From Rhizobium sp. Q54 (lineage in GTDB: Bacteria; Pseudomonadota; Alphaproteobacteria; SMXS01): a stretch of DNA of 55,898 bases. The position numbers and the translations under genes are program-made. The notes beneath the pieces are model-generated. The model did no database searches and was not told the DNA's origin. It saw nothing but the letters and a program-made list of their open reading frames with translations. Positions 16,969-28,694 of this stretch are shown here, one piece after another; position 1 is the stretch's first letter, and every line of letters begins with the position of its first letter. The DNA is taken from positions 1-55,898 of the forward strand of contig CAMDTB010000014.1 in NCBI GenBank assembly GCA_945907245.1, in the 5' to 3' direction.

Positions 16969-18382
16969 GCCGTTGTGGACCGCCGCGCAGATCGCCGCCG
17001 TGACCGGTGGAACGGCCAGTGGCGCGTTCGACGTCCACGGCGTCGCCATCGACAGCCGCGAGGTCAACCAGGGCGACTTTTTCGTCGCACTGAGGGGAGA
17101 CAGCCAGGACGGCCACAAATATATCGCCGCCGCGCTGCAGCGCGGTGCGTCGGGCGCTCTCGTCGAACGCGGCGTGGAGATCGCGCCAGGTGCGCCGGTC
17201 GTCGCCGTCGACGATTGCCTCGCCGGCCTGACCGCTTTGGGCGCCGCGTCCCGGGACCGGATCGCAGGCAAGGTGATCGGCGTCACCGGCAGCGTCGGCA
17301 AGACAGGCACCAAGACCGCCATCGCCGCGGCGCTCGCCCGCAGCGGCGCGACCTATGCCAGCGAGCGCAGCTTCAACAACCATATCGGCGTGCCGCTGAC
17401 CTTGGCGCGTACGCCCGCCGCGTCGCGCTATGCAGTGCTTGAGATGGGTATGAACCATGCCGGCGAGCTTCGCGCGCTGACCGCCGTCGCCCGCCCACAC
17501 GTGGCGGTGGTCACCACCATCGCCGAAGTGCACATGGAGTTCTTCCCGTCGCTCGACGCCATCGCCGACGCCAAGGCCGAGATCTTCGAGGGCGTCCAGC
17601 CGGGCGGCGTCGCCGTGCTCAACCGCGACAACGCCCAGTTCGGACGGCTCGCCAGCCGCGCCAGCGACGTTGGCGTCGACCGCATCATCTCGTTCGGATC
17701 GGCGCAGGACTGCGACGTCCGGGTGATCAAGGCACGGCTGCGCGAGGACTGCAGCACGGTGAGCGCCGACGTCATGGGCACGCTCGTCACTTTCAAGATC
17801 GGCATTCCCGGCGAGCACTGGGTATCGAACAGCCTGGCAGTGCTGGCAACCGTCGCGGCGGTCGACGGCGATCTGGGCCTTGCCGGCCTGTCGCTCGCCG
17901 AGATGCAGCCACCGCGCGGCCGCGGGCGCCGCCACCGGGTGGATTTCCGGGACGCCGAACTGATGGTCATTGACGAGAGCTACAACGCCAGCCCTGTCGC
18001 CATGCTGGCTGCCATCAAGGGGCTTGGCCAGAGCGTTCCCGGCCGCCGGGGCCGCCGGATCGCCGTCCTCGGCGACATGCGCGAACTGGGCGAGCAGGGT
18101 CCGGCGCTGCATGCGGGCCTGCGCCAGCCGCTGCGCGACGCGGGGATCGACATCGTCGTCGCCGTCGGCCCGCTGATGCAGGAGATGGCCGCGTCGCTGG
18201 GCAACACGATCCAGGCGGTCAACTGCGCCATGGCGCAGGACGCCGTGCGCCAGGTGCTCGATACCGTGATTCCGGGCGACGTCGTCATGGTCAAGGGCTC
18301 GAACGCCATCGGGCTTTCAAAGGTCGTCGACGCGTTGCTGGCCCTACAGGACCAGCCGTCGCTGCGCCGGGCCATGGGCTGA
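16961..18382 (+). CDS. murF: UDP-MurNAc-tripeptide:D-Ala-D-Ala ligase MurF
   Basis: A 473-residue Mur ligase that adds D-Ala-D-Ala to complete the pentapeptide. The ATP loop is GVTGSVGKTGTKTA (about 105-118), followed by the Mur-ligase SFNNHIGVPLTLA and later VIDESYNASPVAMLAAI in the C-terminal domain. The GTG start is chosen from GGGGGAGG immediately upstream and from homology beginning at LWTAAQIAAVTGG; the frame is open further upstream inside murE. D-Ala-D-Ala is supplied by Ddl, encoded 7 kb downstream in the same cluster. Confidence 0.96.
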   Translation: MAEPLWTAAQIAAVTGGTASGAFDVHGVAIDSREVNQGDFFVALRGDSQDGHKYIAAALQRGASGALVERGVEIAPGAPVVAVDDCLAGLTALGAASRDRIAGKVIGVTGSVGKTGTKTAIAAALARSGATYASERSFNNHIGVPLTLARTPAASRYAVLEMGMNHAGELRALTAVARPHVAVVTTIAEVHMEFFPSLDAIADAKAEIFEGVQPGGVAVLNRDNAQFGRLASRASDVGVDRIISFGSAQDCDVRVIKARLREDCSTVSADVMGTLVTFKIGIPGEHWVSNSLAVLATVAAVDGDLGLAGLSLAEMQPPRGRGRRHRVDFRDAELMVIDESYNASPVAMLAAIKGLGQSVPGRRGRRIAVLGDMRELGEQGPALHAGLRQPLRDAGIDIVVAVGPLMQEMAASLGNTIQAVNCAMAQDAVRQVLDTVIPGDVVMVKGSNAIGLSKVVDALLALQDQPSLRRAMG

Positions 18383-18394
18383 AGGGGGAAAGCC

Positions 18395-19486
18395 ATGCTG
18401 TATCATCTGCTGTATCCCCTGGCCGGCGAGATCACCGCGTTCAACGTGTTCCGCTACATCACCTTCCGCAGTGGCGGCGCGGTGCTGACGGCGCTGTTCA
18501 TCTGCCTGATCTTCGGGCCGCGCATCATCAACTGGCTGCGCTCGAAGCAGGGCAAGGGCCAGCCGATCCGCGAGGATGGTCCGCAGAGCCACATCGTCAC
18601 CAAGCAGGGCACGCCGACCATGGGCGGGTTCCTGATCCTGATCGGCATGGCGGTGGGGACGCTGATGTGGGCGGACCTGTCGAACAAATATGTCTGGATA
18701 TGCCTGTTCGTCACCGTGGGTTTCGGCGGCGTCGGCTTCATCGACGACTACCTGAAGGTCACCCGCCGCTCGAGCAAAGGCATCGCCGGCAAGATGAAGC
18801 TGCTGCTACAGTTTTCTATCGCCGGGATCGCCGGCGTCGCGGTCAGCCTGCTGTCGACGCCCAACCTGGCCAATGAGATCGCCGTGCCGTTCGCCAAGCA
18901 GGTGCTGATCGACCTCAGCATCTACGGTTTCGTGCCGTTCGCCATGCTGGTGATGGTCGGCGCCTCCAACGCGGTCAACCTGACCGACGGTCTCGACGGT
19001 CTCGCCACCATGCCGGTGATCATCGCCGCCGCCACCTTCGCGCTGCTTGCCTATCTGGTCGGCTACGTCACCTTCGCCGACTACCTGCAGATCCACTATG
19101 TGCCGGGCGCCAGCGAACTGGCGGTGTTCCTCGCCGCGTTGATCGGCGCCTGCCTGGGCTTCCTGTGGTTCAACGCGCCGCCTGCCATGGTGTTCATGGG
19201 CGACACCGGCAGCCTGGCGCTGGGCGGCGCCTTGGGCGCGGTCGCGGTAATCATCAAGCACGAGCTGGTGCTGGTCATCGTCGGCGGCCTGTTCGTGCTG
19301 GAGACGGTCTCGGTGATCGTCCAGGTGATCTCGTTCAAGACCACCGGCAAACGGGTGTTCCGCATGGCCCCGCTGCACCATCACTACGAGCAGAAGGGCT
19401 GGGCCGAATCCACCATCGTCGTGCGGTTCTGGATCATCTCGCTGGTACTCGCGCTCATCGGCCTCTCGACCCTGAAGCTGAGGTAG
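18395..19486 (+). CDS. mraY: phospho-MurNAc-pentapeptide translocase MraY
   Basis: A 363-residue polytopic inner-membrane enzyme with about ten transmembrane helices; it transfers phospho-MurNAc-pentapeptide to undecaprenyl phosphate, making lipid I. Family motifs are present: GGFIDDYLK-type site as [36 protein letters not shown] and the HHHYEQKGW loop that binds Mg and the nucleotide. Length is standard. AAGGGGGAAA precedes the ATG; the gap from murF is 12 bases. Confidence 0.97.
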   Translation: MLYHLLYPLAGEITAFNVFRYITFRSGGAVLTALFICLIFGPRIINWLRSKQGKGQPIREDGPQSHIVTKQGTPTMGGFLILIGMAVGTLMWADLSNKYVWICLFVTVGFGGVGFIDDYLKVTRRSSKGIAGKMKLLLQFSIAGIAGVAVSLLSTPNLANEIAVPFAKQVLIDLSIYGFVPFAMLVMVGASNAVNLTDGLDGLATMPVIIAAATFALLAYLVGYVTFADYLQIHYVPGASELAVFLAALIGACLGFLWFNAPPAMVFMGDTGSLALGGALGAVAVIIKHELVLVIVGGLFVLETVSVIVQVISFKTTGKRVFRMAPLHHHYEQKGWAESTIVVRFWIISLVLALIGLSTLKLR

Positions 19487-19493
19487 CGGCACG

Positions 19494-20876
19494 ATGATTC
19501 CCGTCACCACATATCAGGATCGGGACGTGGCCGTATTCGGCCTCGCGCGCAGTGGGATCGCCTCGGCGCGGGCGCTGGCGGCAGGCGGCGCGGTCGTGAC
19601 GGCGTGGGACGACAACCCGAAGAGCCGTGATCTGGCCGCGGCCGCCGGCGTGGCGCTGGTGCCATCGGCCGAACTCGACTGGAGCCGCCAGGCGGCGCTG
19701 GTGCTCAGCCCGGGCGTGCCGCTCACCCATCCCGAGCCGCACCCGATCGTCGCCTCGGCGCGGGCCGCGGGGCTACCGATCATCGGCGACATCGACCTGT
19801 TCGCCCAAGTCGAGCCGGGCCTGCCGCGCCACAGCGTAGCGGTCATCACCGGCACCAACGGCAAGTCGACCACCACCGCGCTGCTCGCCCACCTGGTCAA
19901 GGCTTGCGGCGGCGCGTCGGTCGCCTGCGGCAATATCGGCACGCCGATCCTCGATCTCGAGCCGCTGCCGGCGGGCGGCGTCTACGTCATCGAGATGTCG
20001 TCCTACCAGATCGACCTCACCTTCAATCTCCGGCCCGAGGTGGCGATCCTCCTCAACATCACGCCCGATCATCTCGACCGGCACGGCAGCATGGCCAACT
20101 ACGTGGCCGTGAAGCACCGCATCTTCGATTGGCAGTCGCCGGGCGGCGCCGCGATCATCGGCGTCGACGACGACTACGGCCAGGAAGCCGCCGACCGGCT
20201 CAAGGCCGCGGGCCGCAGGGTCACGCCGGTCACCGTCATGGGCCGCGCGGACGAAGGCGTCTCGGTGGACGACGCGGCGCTGTACGACGCGGACATCTCG
20301 TCCGATCCCGTGCTGTCGCTCGCCGGCATCGAAAGCCTGCGCGGCCGCCACAACTGGCAGAACGCCGCTGCCGCCTATGCCGCCGCCCGCGCGCTGGGTT
20401 TCACGCCCGCGGCCATCGAAGCCGGGCTGCGCGGCTTCCCGGGACTGGCGCATAGGCTCGAATATGTCGGCACCGTGGGCGGCGTCCGCTTCATCAACGA
20501 TTCGAAGGCGACAAACGCCGACGCCACCCAGCACGCCCTCGCGGCCTTCCCGAAGGTTCACTGGATCGCGGGCGGCAAGGCCAAGGATGGCGGCATCGAC
20601 AGCCTCAAGCCGCTGTTCGGGCGCATCGAGCGCGCCTACCTGATCGGCGAGGCCGGGGATGCCTTTGCCGAGACCCTGGACGATTCCGGCGTCGATTACG
20701 AGCGGTGCGGGACCATGGACCGGGCCGTCGGCGCCGCCGCGCGCCATGCCGGCGTGGGCGAGGTGGTGCTGCTGTCACCGGCCTGCGCCTCGTTCGACCA
20801 GTACCCGAATTTCGAAGTACGCGGCGACCATTTCCGCGCGCTCGTCGCCGCGCTCGCCTCGGAGGCCTCCGCATGA
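19494..20876 (+). CDS. murD: UDP-MurNAc-L-alanine:D-glutamate ligase MurD
   Basis: A 460-residue Mur ligase that adds D-glutamate, the second stem-peptide residue. The N-terminal UDP-binding region is VAVFGLARSGIASARAL, the ATP loop VITGTNGKSTTTAL, then EMSSYQID and the C-terminal GRHNWQNAAAAYAAA and FINDSKATNADA, all diagnostic of MurD. It follows mraY by seven bases and overlaps ftsW by four (ATGA). Confidence 0.97.
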   Translation: MIPVTTYQDRDVAVFGLARSGIASARALAAGGAVVTAWDDNPKSRDLAAAAGVALVPSAELDWSRQAALVLSPGVPLTHPEPHPIVASARAAGLPIIGDIDLFAQVEPGLPRHSVAVITGTNGKSTTTALLAHLVKACGGASVACGNIGTPILDLEPLPAGGVYVIEMSSYQIDLTFNLRPEVAILLNITPDHLDRHGSMANYVAVKHRIFDWQSPGGAAIIGVDDDYGQEAADRLKAAGRRVTPVTVMGRADEGVSVDDAALYDADISSDPVLSLAGIESLRGRHNWQNAAAAYAAARALGFTPAAIEAGLRGFPGLAHRLEYVGTVGGVRFINDSKATNADATQHALAAFPKVHWIAGGKAKDGGIDSLKPLFGRIERAYLIGEAGDAFAETLDDSGVDYERCGTMDRAVGAAARHAGVGEVVLLSPACASFDQYPNFEVRGDHFRALVAALASEASA

Positions 20877-22006
20877 TGACCTTCGGCCGCACCGACAACA
20901 GCATCGTCAGCCGCTGGTGGTGGACCGTGGACCGCTGGCTGCTGTCGGCGATCCTCCTGCTGATGGCGGCGGGCGTCCTGTTCGCCATGGCGGCCAGCCC
21001 GCCCAAGGCGCTGGGCCTGGGCCTGCCCGCGTTCCACTTTGTCATGCGCCAGCTCTATTTCATCCCGGTCGCGCTGGCGCTGCTGGTCGGCTTCTCGTTG
21101 CTGACGCCGGTGACCACCAGGCGCATTGCCATCGTCCTGTTCGGCGTCTTCTACCTGTGCACTCTGGCGACCCTGATATTCGCGCCCGAGATCAAGGGCT
21201 CGCAGCGCTGGCTGTTCGTCGGCGGCATGGCGATCCAGCCCTCCGAGTTCCTGAAGCCGGTGTTCATCGTCACCAGCGCCTGGATGTTCGCCCAGACCAA
21301 GCGCAAGGAAGGCTTTCCGGGCACGGCCATCGCCATCGTGCTGTGCTGCATGGTCATGGGCACGCTGTTGCTGCAGCCGGATTTCGGACAGACCATCCTG
21401 ACCTTCGCGGTGTGGGGAGCGCAGTTCTTCCTCGCCGGCCTGCCGATGTTCATGATCTGCGTGCTTGCGGTCTGCGGCGTGGCCGCGGTGATCGGGGCCT
21501 ACCTGGTATTGCCGCACGTGGCCAGCCGCATCGACCGCTTCCTCGATCCGGCGTCGGGCGACACCTACCAGGTCAGCACAGCGATGGATGCGTTCACCGC
21601 CGGTGGTTTCCTCGGGCGCGGCCCGGGCGAGGGCGTGGTCAAGCGCATCCTGCCCGACGCCCACACCGACTTCATCTTTGCCGTCATCGGCGAGGAATTC
21701 GGACTGATCGCCTGCCTGATCATCGTCATGGTGTTCGCCTTCGTCGTGATGCGCGGCTTCCTCAAGGTCATGCGCGAGGAGGATCCGTTCCTGTTCCTGG
21801 CCAGCGCCGGCCTGACGATCCTGTTCGGCCTGCAGGCGATCATCAACATCTGCGTGAACATTCAGCTGATGCCCGCCAAGGGCATGACCCTGCCCTTCGT
21901 GTCCTATGGCGGTTCGTCGCTGCTCTCCATGGCGATCACCATGGGCATGCTGCTGTGCTTCACCCGCCGCAATCACTACGGCGCCGTGGGGAGACCGTCG
22001 CGATGA
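20873..22006 (+). CDS. ftsW: septal peptidoglycan glycosyltransferase FtsW (SEDS)
   Basis: A 377-residue polytopic SEDS protein with nine to ten hydrophobic helices that polymerises lipid II at the septum with FtsI. Recognisable segments include GSQRWLFVGGMAIQPSEFLK and the C-terminal LPFVSYGGSSLLSMAITMG. The start MMTFGRTDN overlaps the murD stop; the frame is open about 170 bases further upstream within murD but only as shadow sequence. Its stop overlaps the ATG of murG by four bases. Confidence 0.97.
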   Translation: MMTFGRTDNSIVSRWWWTVDRWLLSAILLLMAAGVLFAMAASPPKALGLGLPAFHFVMRQLYFIPVALALLVGFSLLTPVTTRRIAIVLFGVFYLCTLATLIFAPEIKGSQRWLFVGGMAIQPSEFLKPVFIVTSAWMFAQTKRKEGFPGTAIAIVLCCMVMGTLLLQPDFGQTILTFAVWGAQFFLAGLPMFMICVLAVCGVAAVIGAYLVLPHVASRIDRFLDPASGDTYQVSTAMDAFTAGGFLGRGPGEGVVKRILPDAHTDFIFAVIGEEFGLIACLIIVMVFAFVVMRGFLKVMREEDPFLFLASAGLTILFGLQAIINICVNIQLMPAKGMTLPFVSYGGSSLLSMAITMGMLLCFTRRNHYGAVGRPSR

Positions 22007-23168
22007 TCGCACGTCCTCCGCGCATCGTCCTCGCCGCCGGCGGAACCGGCGGCCACATGTTTCCGGCGCTCGCCGTCGCCGAGGTGCTGAAGCGCCGCGG
22101 CATCGAGCCGGTGCTGGTGACCGACGACCGCGGCGAGCGCTACGCCGCGCCGTTCGGTGATATCGAGAAGCACATCCTGCCCGCCGCCAACGTGACGCGC
22201 GGCAAGATCTCGGGCGCCGTCAACCTGGTGCGCGCTACATCGGCTGCCCGCAGGCTGTTCGCCGACATGCGTCCCGTGGCGGTGATGGGTCTGGGCGGTT
22301 ATGCGACGCTGCCGGCGTTGATCGCCGCGCGGCTTCGTGCAATCCCAACCTGCATCCACGAGCAGAACGCCGTGCTCGGCCGGGTCAACCGGCTGTCCGC
22401 CGGCATCACCGACCGCATCGCCCTGTCGTTCGCCGACACCCAGCGCCTGGACGCCAAACACCGCGCCCGTACCGTCATCACCGGCAATCCGGTGCGCGCC
22501 GAAGTGGTCGCACTCGCCGACGCCGCCTATGCGCCGCCGACCGCCGGCGGCCCGGTGCGCCTGCTTGTGCTGGGCGGCAGCCAGGGCGCGTCGGTCCTGA
22601 GCGACGTGGTGCCGCCTGCGCTGGCGCTTCTGCCCGAGGATATCCGTGCGCGCCTGCAGGTGACCCAGCAGTGCCGTCCCGAGGACATCGACGGCGTCCG
22701 CGACCTCTACGCCCGCAAGTCCATCGCCAGCGAATTGGCGCCGTTCTTCAACGACGTCGCCGCGCGCCTGGTGTCGTGCCACCTGGTCATCGCCCGCGCC
22801 GGCGCCTCGACCATCAGCGAGCTGGAAGTGACCGGCCGCCCGTCCATCCTGGTGCCGCTGCCGGGCGCCATGGACGACCATCAGACCGCCAACGCCGCGT
22901 CGCTGGCCGCGTCCGGCGGCGCCTGGGTGATCGCGCAGCCCGGCTTCACCGCCGAGGAAGTTTCAGGACGCATCGAGGCGCTGGTGCGCGATCCGGACGC
23001 CCTCTCCGTCGCCTCCTCCGCCGCGCGCGGCCGCGCCAGGCTCGACGCCGCCGAGCGGATCGCCGACCTGGTCCTCGAGCTGGCCAACCAGCGGCTCGAC
23101 AGCCGCGCCGGTGACGCCGTGGACATGCCGGCCGACAATCGCGATCTGTCGCGCGAATGGAGGGCCGC

Positions 23169-23172
<4 letters not shown>
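22003..23172 (+). CDS. murG: UDP-GlcNAc:lipid I N-acetylglucosaminyltransferase MurG
   Basis: A 389-residue GT-B glycosyltransferase at the inner face of the membrane that converts lipid I to lipid II. The N-terminal glycine loop is [17 protein letters not shown] (about 11-27), followed by [27 protein letters not shown] and the donor-site [23 protein letters not shown]. It is slightly longer than the 355-residue E. coli enzyme because of a polar C-terminal extension (about 365-389). The ATG overlaps the ftsW stop; the gene overlaps the GTG of murC by four bases. Confidence 0.97.
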
Positions 23173-24577
<1,405 letters not shown>

Positions 24578-24581
<4 letters not shown>

Positions 24582-25522
24582 TGGCCGCCGCCCTGAAGCA
24601 CGACAGCCTGATCGATCGCCTGCCCCGGGTGCGCGGCACCTACGAGGAAGGCGTGCCGCTCGCCAACCTGACCTGGTTCCGGGTCGGCGGCCCGGCCGAA
24701 GTGCTGTTCCGTCCCGCCGACGAGGACGATCTGGGCGCATTCCTGGCGGGCCGCCCCACCGACGTGCCCTATACCGTGATCGGCGTCGGCTCCAACCTGC
24801 TGGTCCGCGACGGCGGCGTTCCCGGCGTGGTCATCCGCCTCAGCCGCGCCTTCGCCCGGGTTTCGGTCAAAGGCACCAAAGTCACCGCCGGCGCCTCGGC
24901 GCCCGACGTCAACGTGGCGCTCGCCGCCCGCGACTCGGGGCTGGCCGGCCTGGAATTCCTGCGCGGCGTGCCGGGCACCATCGGCGGCGCCGTCAAGATG
25001 AACGCGGGCGCCTATGGCAGCGAGCTGGCCAGCGTGTTCACCGAGGCCGTCGCCTACGCGCCAGACGGCGAGTGCCATGTGCTGACCGCCTTCGACCTGT
25101 CGTTCACCTACCGCCACAGCGCGCTGCCCGACAGCTGGATCGTCACCTCGGTGACCTTGCGCGGCACGCCGGACGATCCGGCCGCCATCGCCCGGCGCAT
25201 GGAGGACATCTCCGGCCGGCGCGACGCCACCCAGCCCAAGTCGCGCACTGGCGGCAGCACCTTCAAGAATCCGCCCGGCGCGAAGGCCTGGCAGCTGATC
25301 GATGCCGCCGGTTGCCGCGGCTTGCGGGTCGGCGGCGCACAGATGTCCGAATTGCACTGCAACTTCATCATCAACACCGGCGACGCCACCGCCCACGATA
25401 TCGAGACCTTGGGCGAGGACGTACGCCGCCGGGTGCTGGAGCATTCCGGCGTCAGCCTGGAATGGGAGATCAAGCGCATCGGCGAAGCGTCGGCGACGCC
25501 ACGGGCCGGAGGCGCGTCATGA
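24578..25522 (+). CDS. murB: UDP-N-acetylenolpyruvoylglucosamine reductase MurB
   Basis: A 314-residue FAD enzyme that reduces UDP-GlcNAc-enolpyruvate to UDP-MurNAc with NADPH. The FAD-binding region shows [14 protein letters not shown] and [18 protein letters not shown]; the catalytic serine lies in [12 protein letters not shown], and the end has [15 protein letters not shown]. The chosen ATG follows GGAAGGAGGGGC and overlaps the murC stop; a second ATG is the next codon. The stop overlaps ddl by four bases. Confidence 0.96.
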
Positions 25523-26439
25523 AGCCTCATGTGGCGGTGATCAAGGGCGGCTGGTCGGCCGAACGGGAAGTGTCGCTGGTGTCTGGCGGCGCGGCGGCCA
25601 AGGCGCTTGCCGCGCGTGGCTACAGGGTCACAGAGATCGATGCCGGCCACGACCTGGCGAGCAAGCTTGTCGAGGCGAAGCCCGACGTGGTGTTCAACGG
25701 CCTGCACGGCCGCTGGGGCGAGGACGGCTGCGTCCAGGGCATCCTGGAAGTGCTGGAAATTCCCTATACCCATTCAGGCGTCATGGCCTCGTCGGTGGCG
25801 ATGAACAAGCCCATGGCCAAACGCGTCTGCGCCGCCGCCGGAGTGCCGGTGGCCGAGGACAAGGTCGTCGCGTCGAAGGAGCTGTTCAAGGCCGACCCGC
25901 TGCCGCGCCCCTTCGTGGTCAAGCCGCTGGACGAGGGCTCCAGCGTCGGCGTCGTGATCATGAAGCCGGGCGACAACACCTTCACCCCGGAGATGGACGG
26001 CCCGTGGCGCCAGAACGCCCAGGTCATGGTCGAGCGCTATATCGCCGGCCGCGAGCTGACCTGCGCGGTGATCGGCGACCGGCCCACCAGGGGCGTCACG
26101 GAGCTGCGGCCCAAGCGCGGCTTCTACGACTACGAAGCCAAGTACAGCGACGGCCTCACCGAGCACCTGATTCCCGCGCCGGTGCCTTCCGCGGTCTACG
26201 AACGGGTTCGTGAGCTGGCCCTGGCGGCGCACCGCGCCCTCGGCTGCCGCGGCGTCAGCCGGGCCGACTTCCGCTACGACGACACCGACGGCGGGACGGG
26301 CGAGCTGATCCTGCTGGAGGTCAACACCCAGCCCGGCATGACGCCGCTGTCGCTGGTGCCGGAAATGGCCGCCTATGAGGGCATGTCGTTCGAGGATCTG
26401 GTCATCTGGATGGTGGAGGACGCCTCATGTCGCCGCTGA
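25519..26439 (+). CDS. ddl: D-alanine:D-alanine ligase
   Basis: A 306-residue ATP-grasp enzyme making D-Ala-D-Ala for MurF. It begins HVAVIKGGWSAEREVSLVSG, has NGLHGRWGEDGCVQG, the ATP-grasp FVVKPLDEGSSVGV and the metal-binding LLEVNTQPGMTPLSLVPE. The open frame extends 1 kb upstream through murB but this ATG, overlapping the murB stop, begins the homology. Residues at the end overlap the start of ftsQ by 13 bases. Confidence 0.96.
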   Translation: MKPHVAVIKGGWSAEREVSLVSGGAAAKALAARGYRVTEIDAGHDLASKLVEAKPDVVFNGLHGRWGEDGCVQGILEVLEIPYTHSGVMASSVAMNKPMAKRVCAAAGVPVAEDKVVASKELFKADPLPRPFVVKPLDEGSSVGVVIMKPGDNTFTPEMDGPWRQNAQVMVERYIAGRELTCAVIGDRPTRGVTELRPKRGFYDYEAKYSDGLTEHLIPAPVPSAVYERVRELALAAHRALGCRGVSRADFRYDDTDGGTGELILLEVNTQPGMTPLSLVPEMAAYEGMSFEDLVIWMVEDASCRR

Positions 26440-27395
26440 ACCCTGGACGGATCATGCCCGGCACGCGCGACAAGGCGATGCCGAGGCGCGGCGAGAAGGT
26501 CAAGCGCGGCGCGCGGCCGCAGATGACCGACAGAGAGGCGCAGGCCGCCTCGTTCATCCATCGCCGCCGCATGCAGCGCGTCCGCCGGATCGGTGCGATC
26601 GTCGGCGGGACGATCCTCGCCGTCGGCAGCCTCTGGATGTGGACGGCCGGTACCTTCACGGCGATCGCCGAGGCCGCGCCGACGATGGTGCCCAGCATCT
26701 CCGACCTGTCGGGGCTGACGGTGAACCAGATCGACGTGTCCGGGATCAAGAGCCTCGAGCCGGAGGAGATCATCATCGCCTCGGGTGTCGAGGACGGCCA
26801 GAAGATCGGCGACATCGACCTCGACGTGGTGCGCGAGCGGGTGGAATCGGTGGGCTGGGTGCGGACCGCGCGGGTGTCGCGGATCCTGCCGGGCACGATC
26901 CAGATCGCCGTGTCCGAGCGCACGCCCTACGCCTTCTGGCAGCAGAACCGCAAGCTGCGTCTGATCGACCGCGACGGCATCGAGATCACCAAGAAGGATC
27001 TCGTCCATTTCGCCAAGCTGCCGCTGGTCGTCGGCGAAGGCGCGCCGAAGCACGCCAAGTCACTGTTCGACCTGATGGATAGCGAGCCGGTGCTGGCGGC
27101 GCGGGTCAAGGCCGCGGTTCGGGTCGGCGACCGGCGCTGGGACCTGCACTTCGACAACGGCTCCATCGTCAGGCTGCCGGAGAGCGACGCCGAGGCCGCA
27201 TGGCATCGGCTGGCCGAAATCGAGAAGACCGCGGGCATCCTGGAGCGCGACATCGTCGCGGTCGACATGCGGCTTGGGGACCGGACGACGGTTCTGCTGA
27301 CGCCCGAGGCGGTACAGACGAAACGCGACGAGGAAGCGGCGGCGGCGAAAGCGGCCAAGGCAGCCAAGGCGCTCAGGGACAATGGCAAAGGCTAG
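26427..27395 (+). CDS. ftsQ: cell division protein FtsQ
   Basis: A 322-residue bitopic protein of the FtsQBL complex. A basic cytoplasmic segment (1-55) precedes one transmembrane helix (about 56-76, IGAIVGGTILAVGSLWMW), then a POTRA domain (about 92-160, LTVNQIDVSGIKSLEPEEI) and the FtsQ beta domain. A charged Ala/Lys tail (AAAAKAAKAAKALRD) ends the protein. TGGTGGAGGACG precedes the ATG, inside ddl. Its function is to recruit and regulate the septal synthase with FtsL. Confidence 0.93.
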   Translation: MSPLNPGRIMPGTRDKAMPRRGEKVKRGARPQMTDREAQAASFIHRRRMQRVRRIGAIVGGTILAVGSLWMWTAGTFTAIAEAAPTMVPSISDLSGLTVNQIDVSGIKSLEPEEIIIASGVEDGQKIGDIDLDVVRERVESVGWVRTARVSRILPGTIQIAVSERTPYAFWQQNRKLRLIDRDGIEITKKDLVHFAKLPLVVGEGAPKHAKSLFDLMDSEPVLAARVKAAVRVGDRRWDLHFDNGSIVRLPESDAEAAWHRLAEIEKTAGILERDIVAVDMRLGDRTTVLLTPEAVQTKRDEEAAAAKAAKAAKALRDNGKG

Positions 27396-27409
27396 AGGAG
27401 GCACAACGC

Positions 27410-28663
27410 ATGTCGTCGGGTAAAGGTGGGTTGGTCGCAGCGCTCGACATCGGGTCGACGAAGATTTGTTGCTTCATCGCCCGCGTGGACGATGACGGCG
27501 GCATCAAGGTCGAGGGCATCGGACACCAGGTCTCCGAGGGCATGCGCTGTGGCGCGGTCGTCGACATCGAGGCCGTGGAATCCTCGGTCCGCGCCGCCGC
27601 CGATGCGGCCGAGCGCATGTCGGGCGAAACCATCCGCCGGGCCTTCGTCAACGTCTCCAGCGGCTTCCCGAACTCGGAAGCGATCCATGTGGAGGTGAAG
27701 ATCGCCGGCCACCAGGTGGGCGAGAACGACATTCGCCACGCCCTCGACGAAGCGCGCCGCAAGGCCGAGCTGCTCGAGCGCGAGGTGCTCCATACCATTC
27801 CGGTTACCTACGCCATCGACGGCTCGCGCGGCATCCGCGATCCGCGCGGCATGTATGGCGACCGCCTCGGCGTCGACATTCACGTGGTCACCGCCGCCAG
27901 CGGCCCGCTGCGCAACCTCCAGCTCTGCATGGAGCGCGGCCATCTCGGCATCGCCGGGCTGTGCGTGTCGCCCTATGCCTCCGGCCTTGCCTGCCTGGTC
28001 GAGGACGAGCGCCAGATGGGCGTCACCGTCATCGACATGGGCGGCGGCACGACCACCATCGCCGTGTTCATGGAGGACGCGCTGGTCTACACCGACGTGG
28101 TGCCGATCGGCGGCCAGCACATCACCAACGATATCGCCCGCGGCCTGCTGACCCCGATCTCCGACGCCGAGCGGCTCAAGACCCTTCACGGCAGCGCGCT
28201 GCGCGGCTCGTCTGACGACCGCGAGATGATCAACGTCGCGCAGATGGGCGAGGCCGAGCGCGATCATACCCAGAGCGTGCCGCGCTCCATGCTCACCGGC
28301 ATCATCCAGCCCCGCGTCGAGGAAATCTTCGAGGCGGTGCATGAGCGGCTGATCTCGTCGGGCTTCGACCAGGTCGCGGGCAAGCGCGTCGTCCTCACCG
28401 GCGGCGCCAGCCAGCTCCAGGGCGCGCGTGAGCTCGCCGCCCGCATTCTCGATAAACAGGTCCGCCTGGGCCGTCCGCTGCGCGTGGACGGGCTCGCCGA
28501 GGCAACCGTCGGACCCGCTTTTGCCACCTGTGCAGGTTTGTTGGCCTACGCGGCACAGGGGTTTGTCCGGAAGGGCACGATGACCACGACCACCATGCTG
28601 GCTCCGCAAGAGTCCAGAAGCACCATGGCCCGCGTAAGCCAATGGATTCGCGAGAACTTCTAA
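27410..28663 (+). CDS. ftsA: cell division protein FtsA
   Basis: A 417-residue actin-like ATPase that tethers FtsZ to the membrane. The phosphate-1 loop is [14 protein letters not shown] near the N-terminus, the second is [12 protein letters not shown], and the adenosine site is [16 protein letters not shown]. The last 12 residues ([12 protein letters not shown]) form the amphipathic membrane-targeting helix. GAGGAGG precedes the ATG, 14 bases after ftsQ; the open frame upstream lies inside ftsQ and is not used. Confidence 0.97.
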   Translation: MSSGKGGLVAALDIGSTKICCFIARVDDDGGIKVEGIGHQVSEGMRCGAVVDIEAVESSVRAAADAAERMSGETIRRAFVNVSSGFPNSEAIHVEVKIAGHQVGENDIRHALDEARRKAELLEREVLHTIPVTYAIDGSRGIRDPRGMYGDRLGVDIHVVTAASGPLRNLQLCMERGHLGIAGLCVSPYASGLACLVEDERQMGVTVIDMGGGTTTIAVFMEDALVYTDVVPIGGQHITNDIARGLLTPISDAERLKTLHGSALRGSSDDREMINVAQMGEAERDHTQSVPRSMLTGIIQPRVEEIFEAVHERLISSGFDQVAGKRVVLTGGASQLQGARELAARILDKQVRLGRPLRVDGLAEATVGPAFATCAGLLAYAAQGFVRKGTMTTTTMLAPQESRSTMARVSQWIRENF

Positions 28664-28694
28664 CCGGGCATCCCCCAGCCCAAGGAGACCGAAA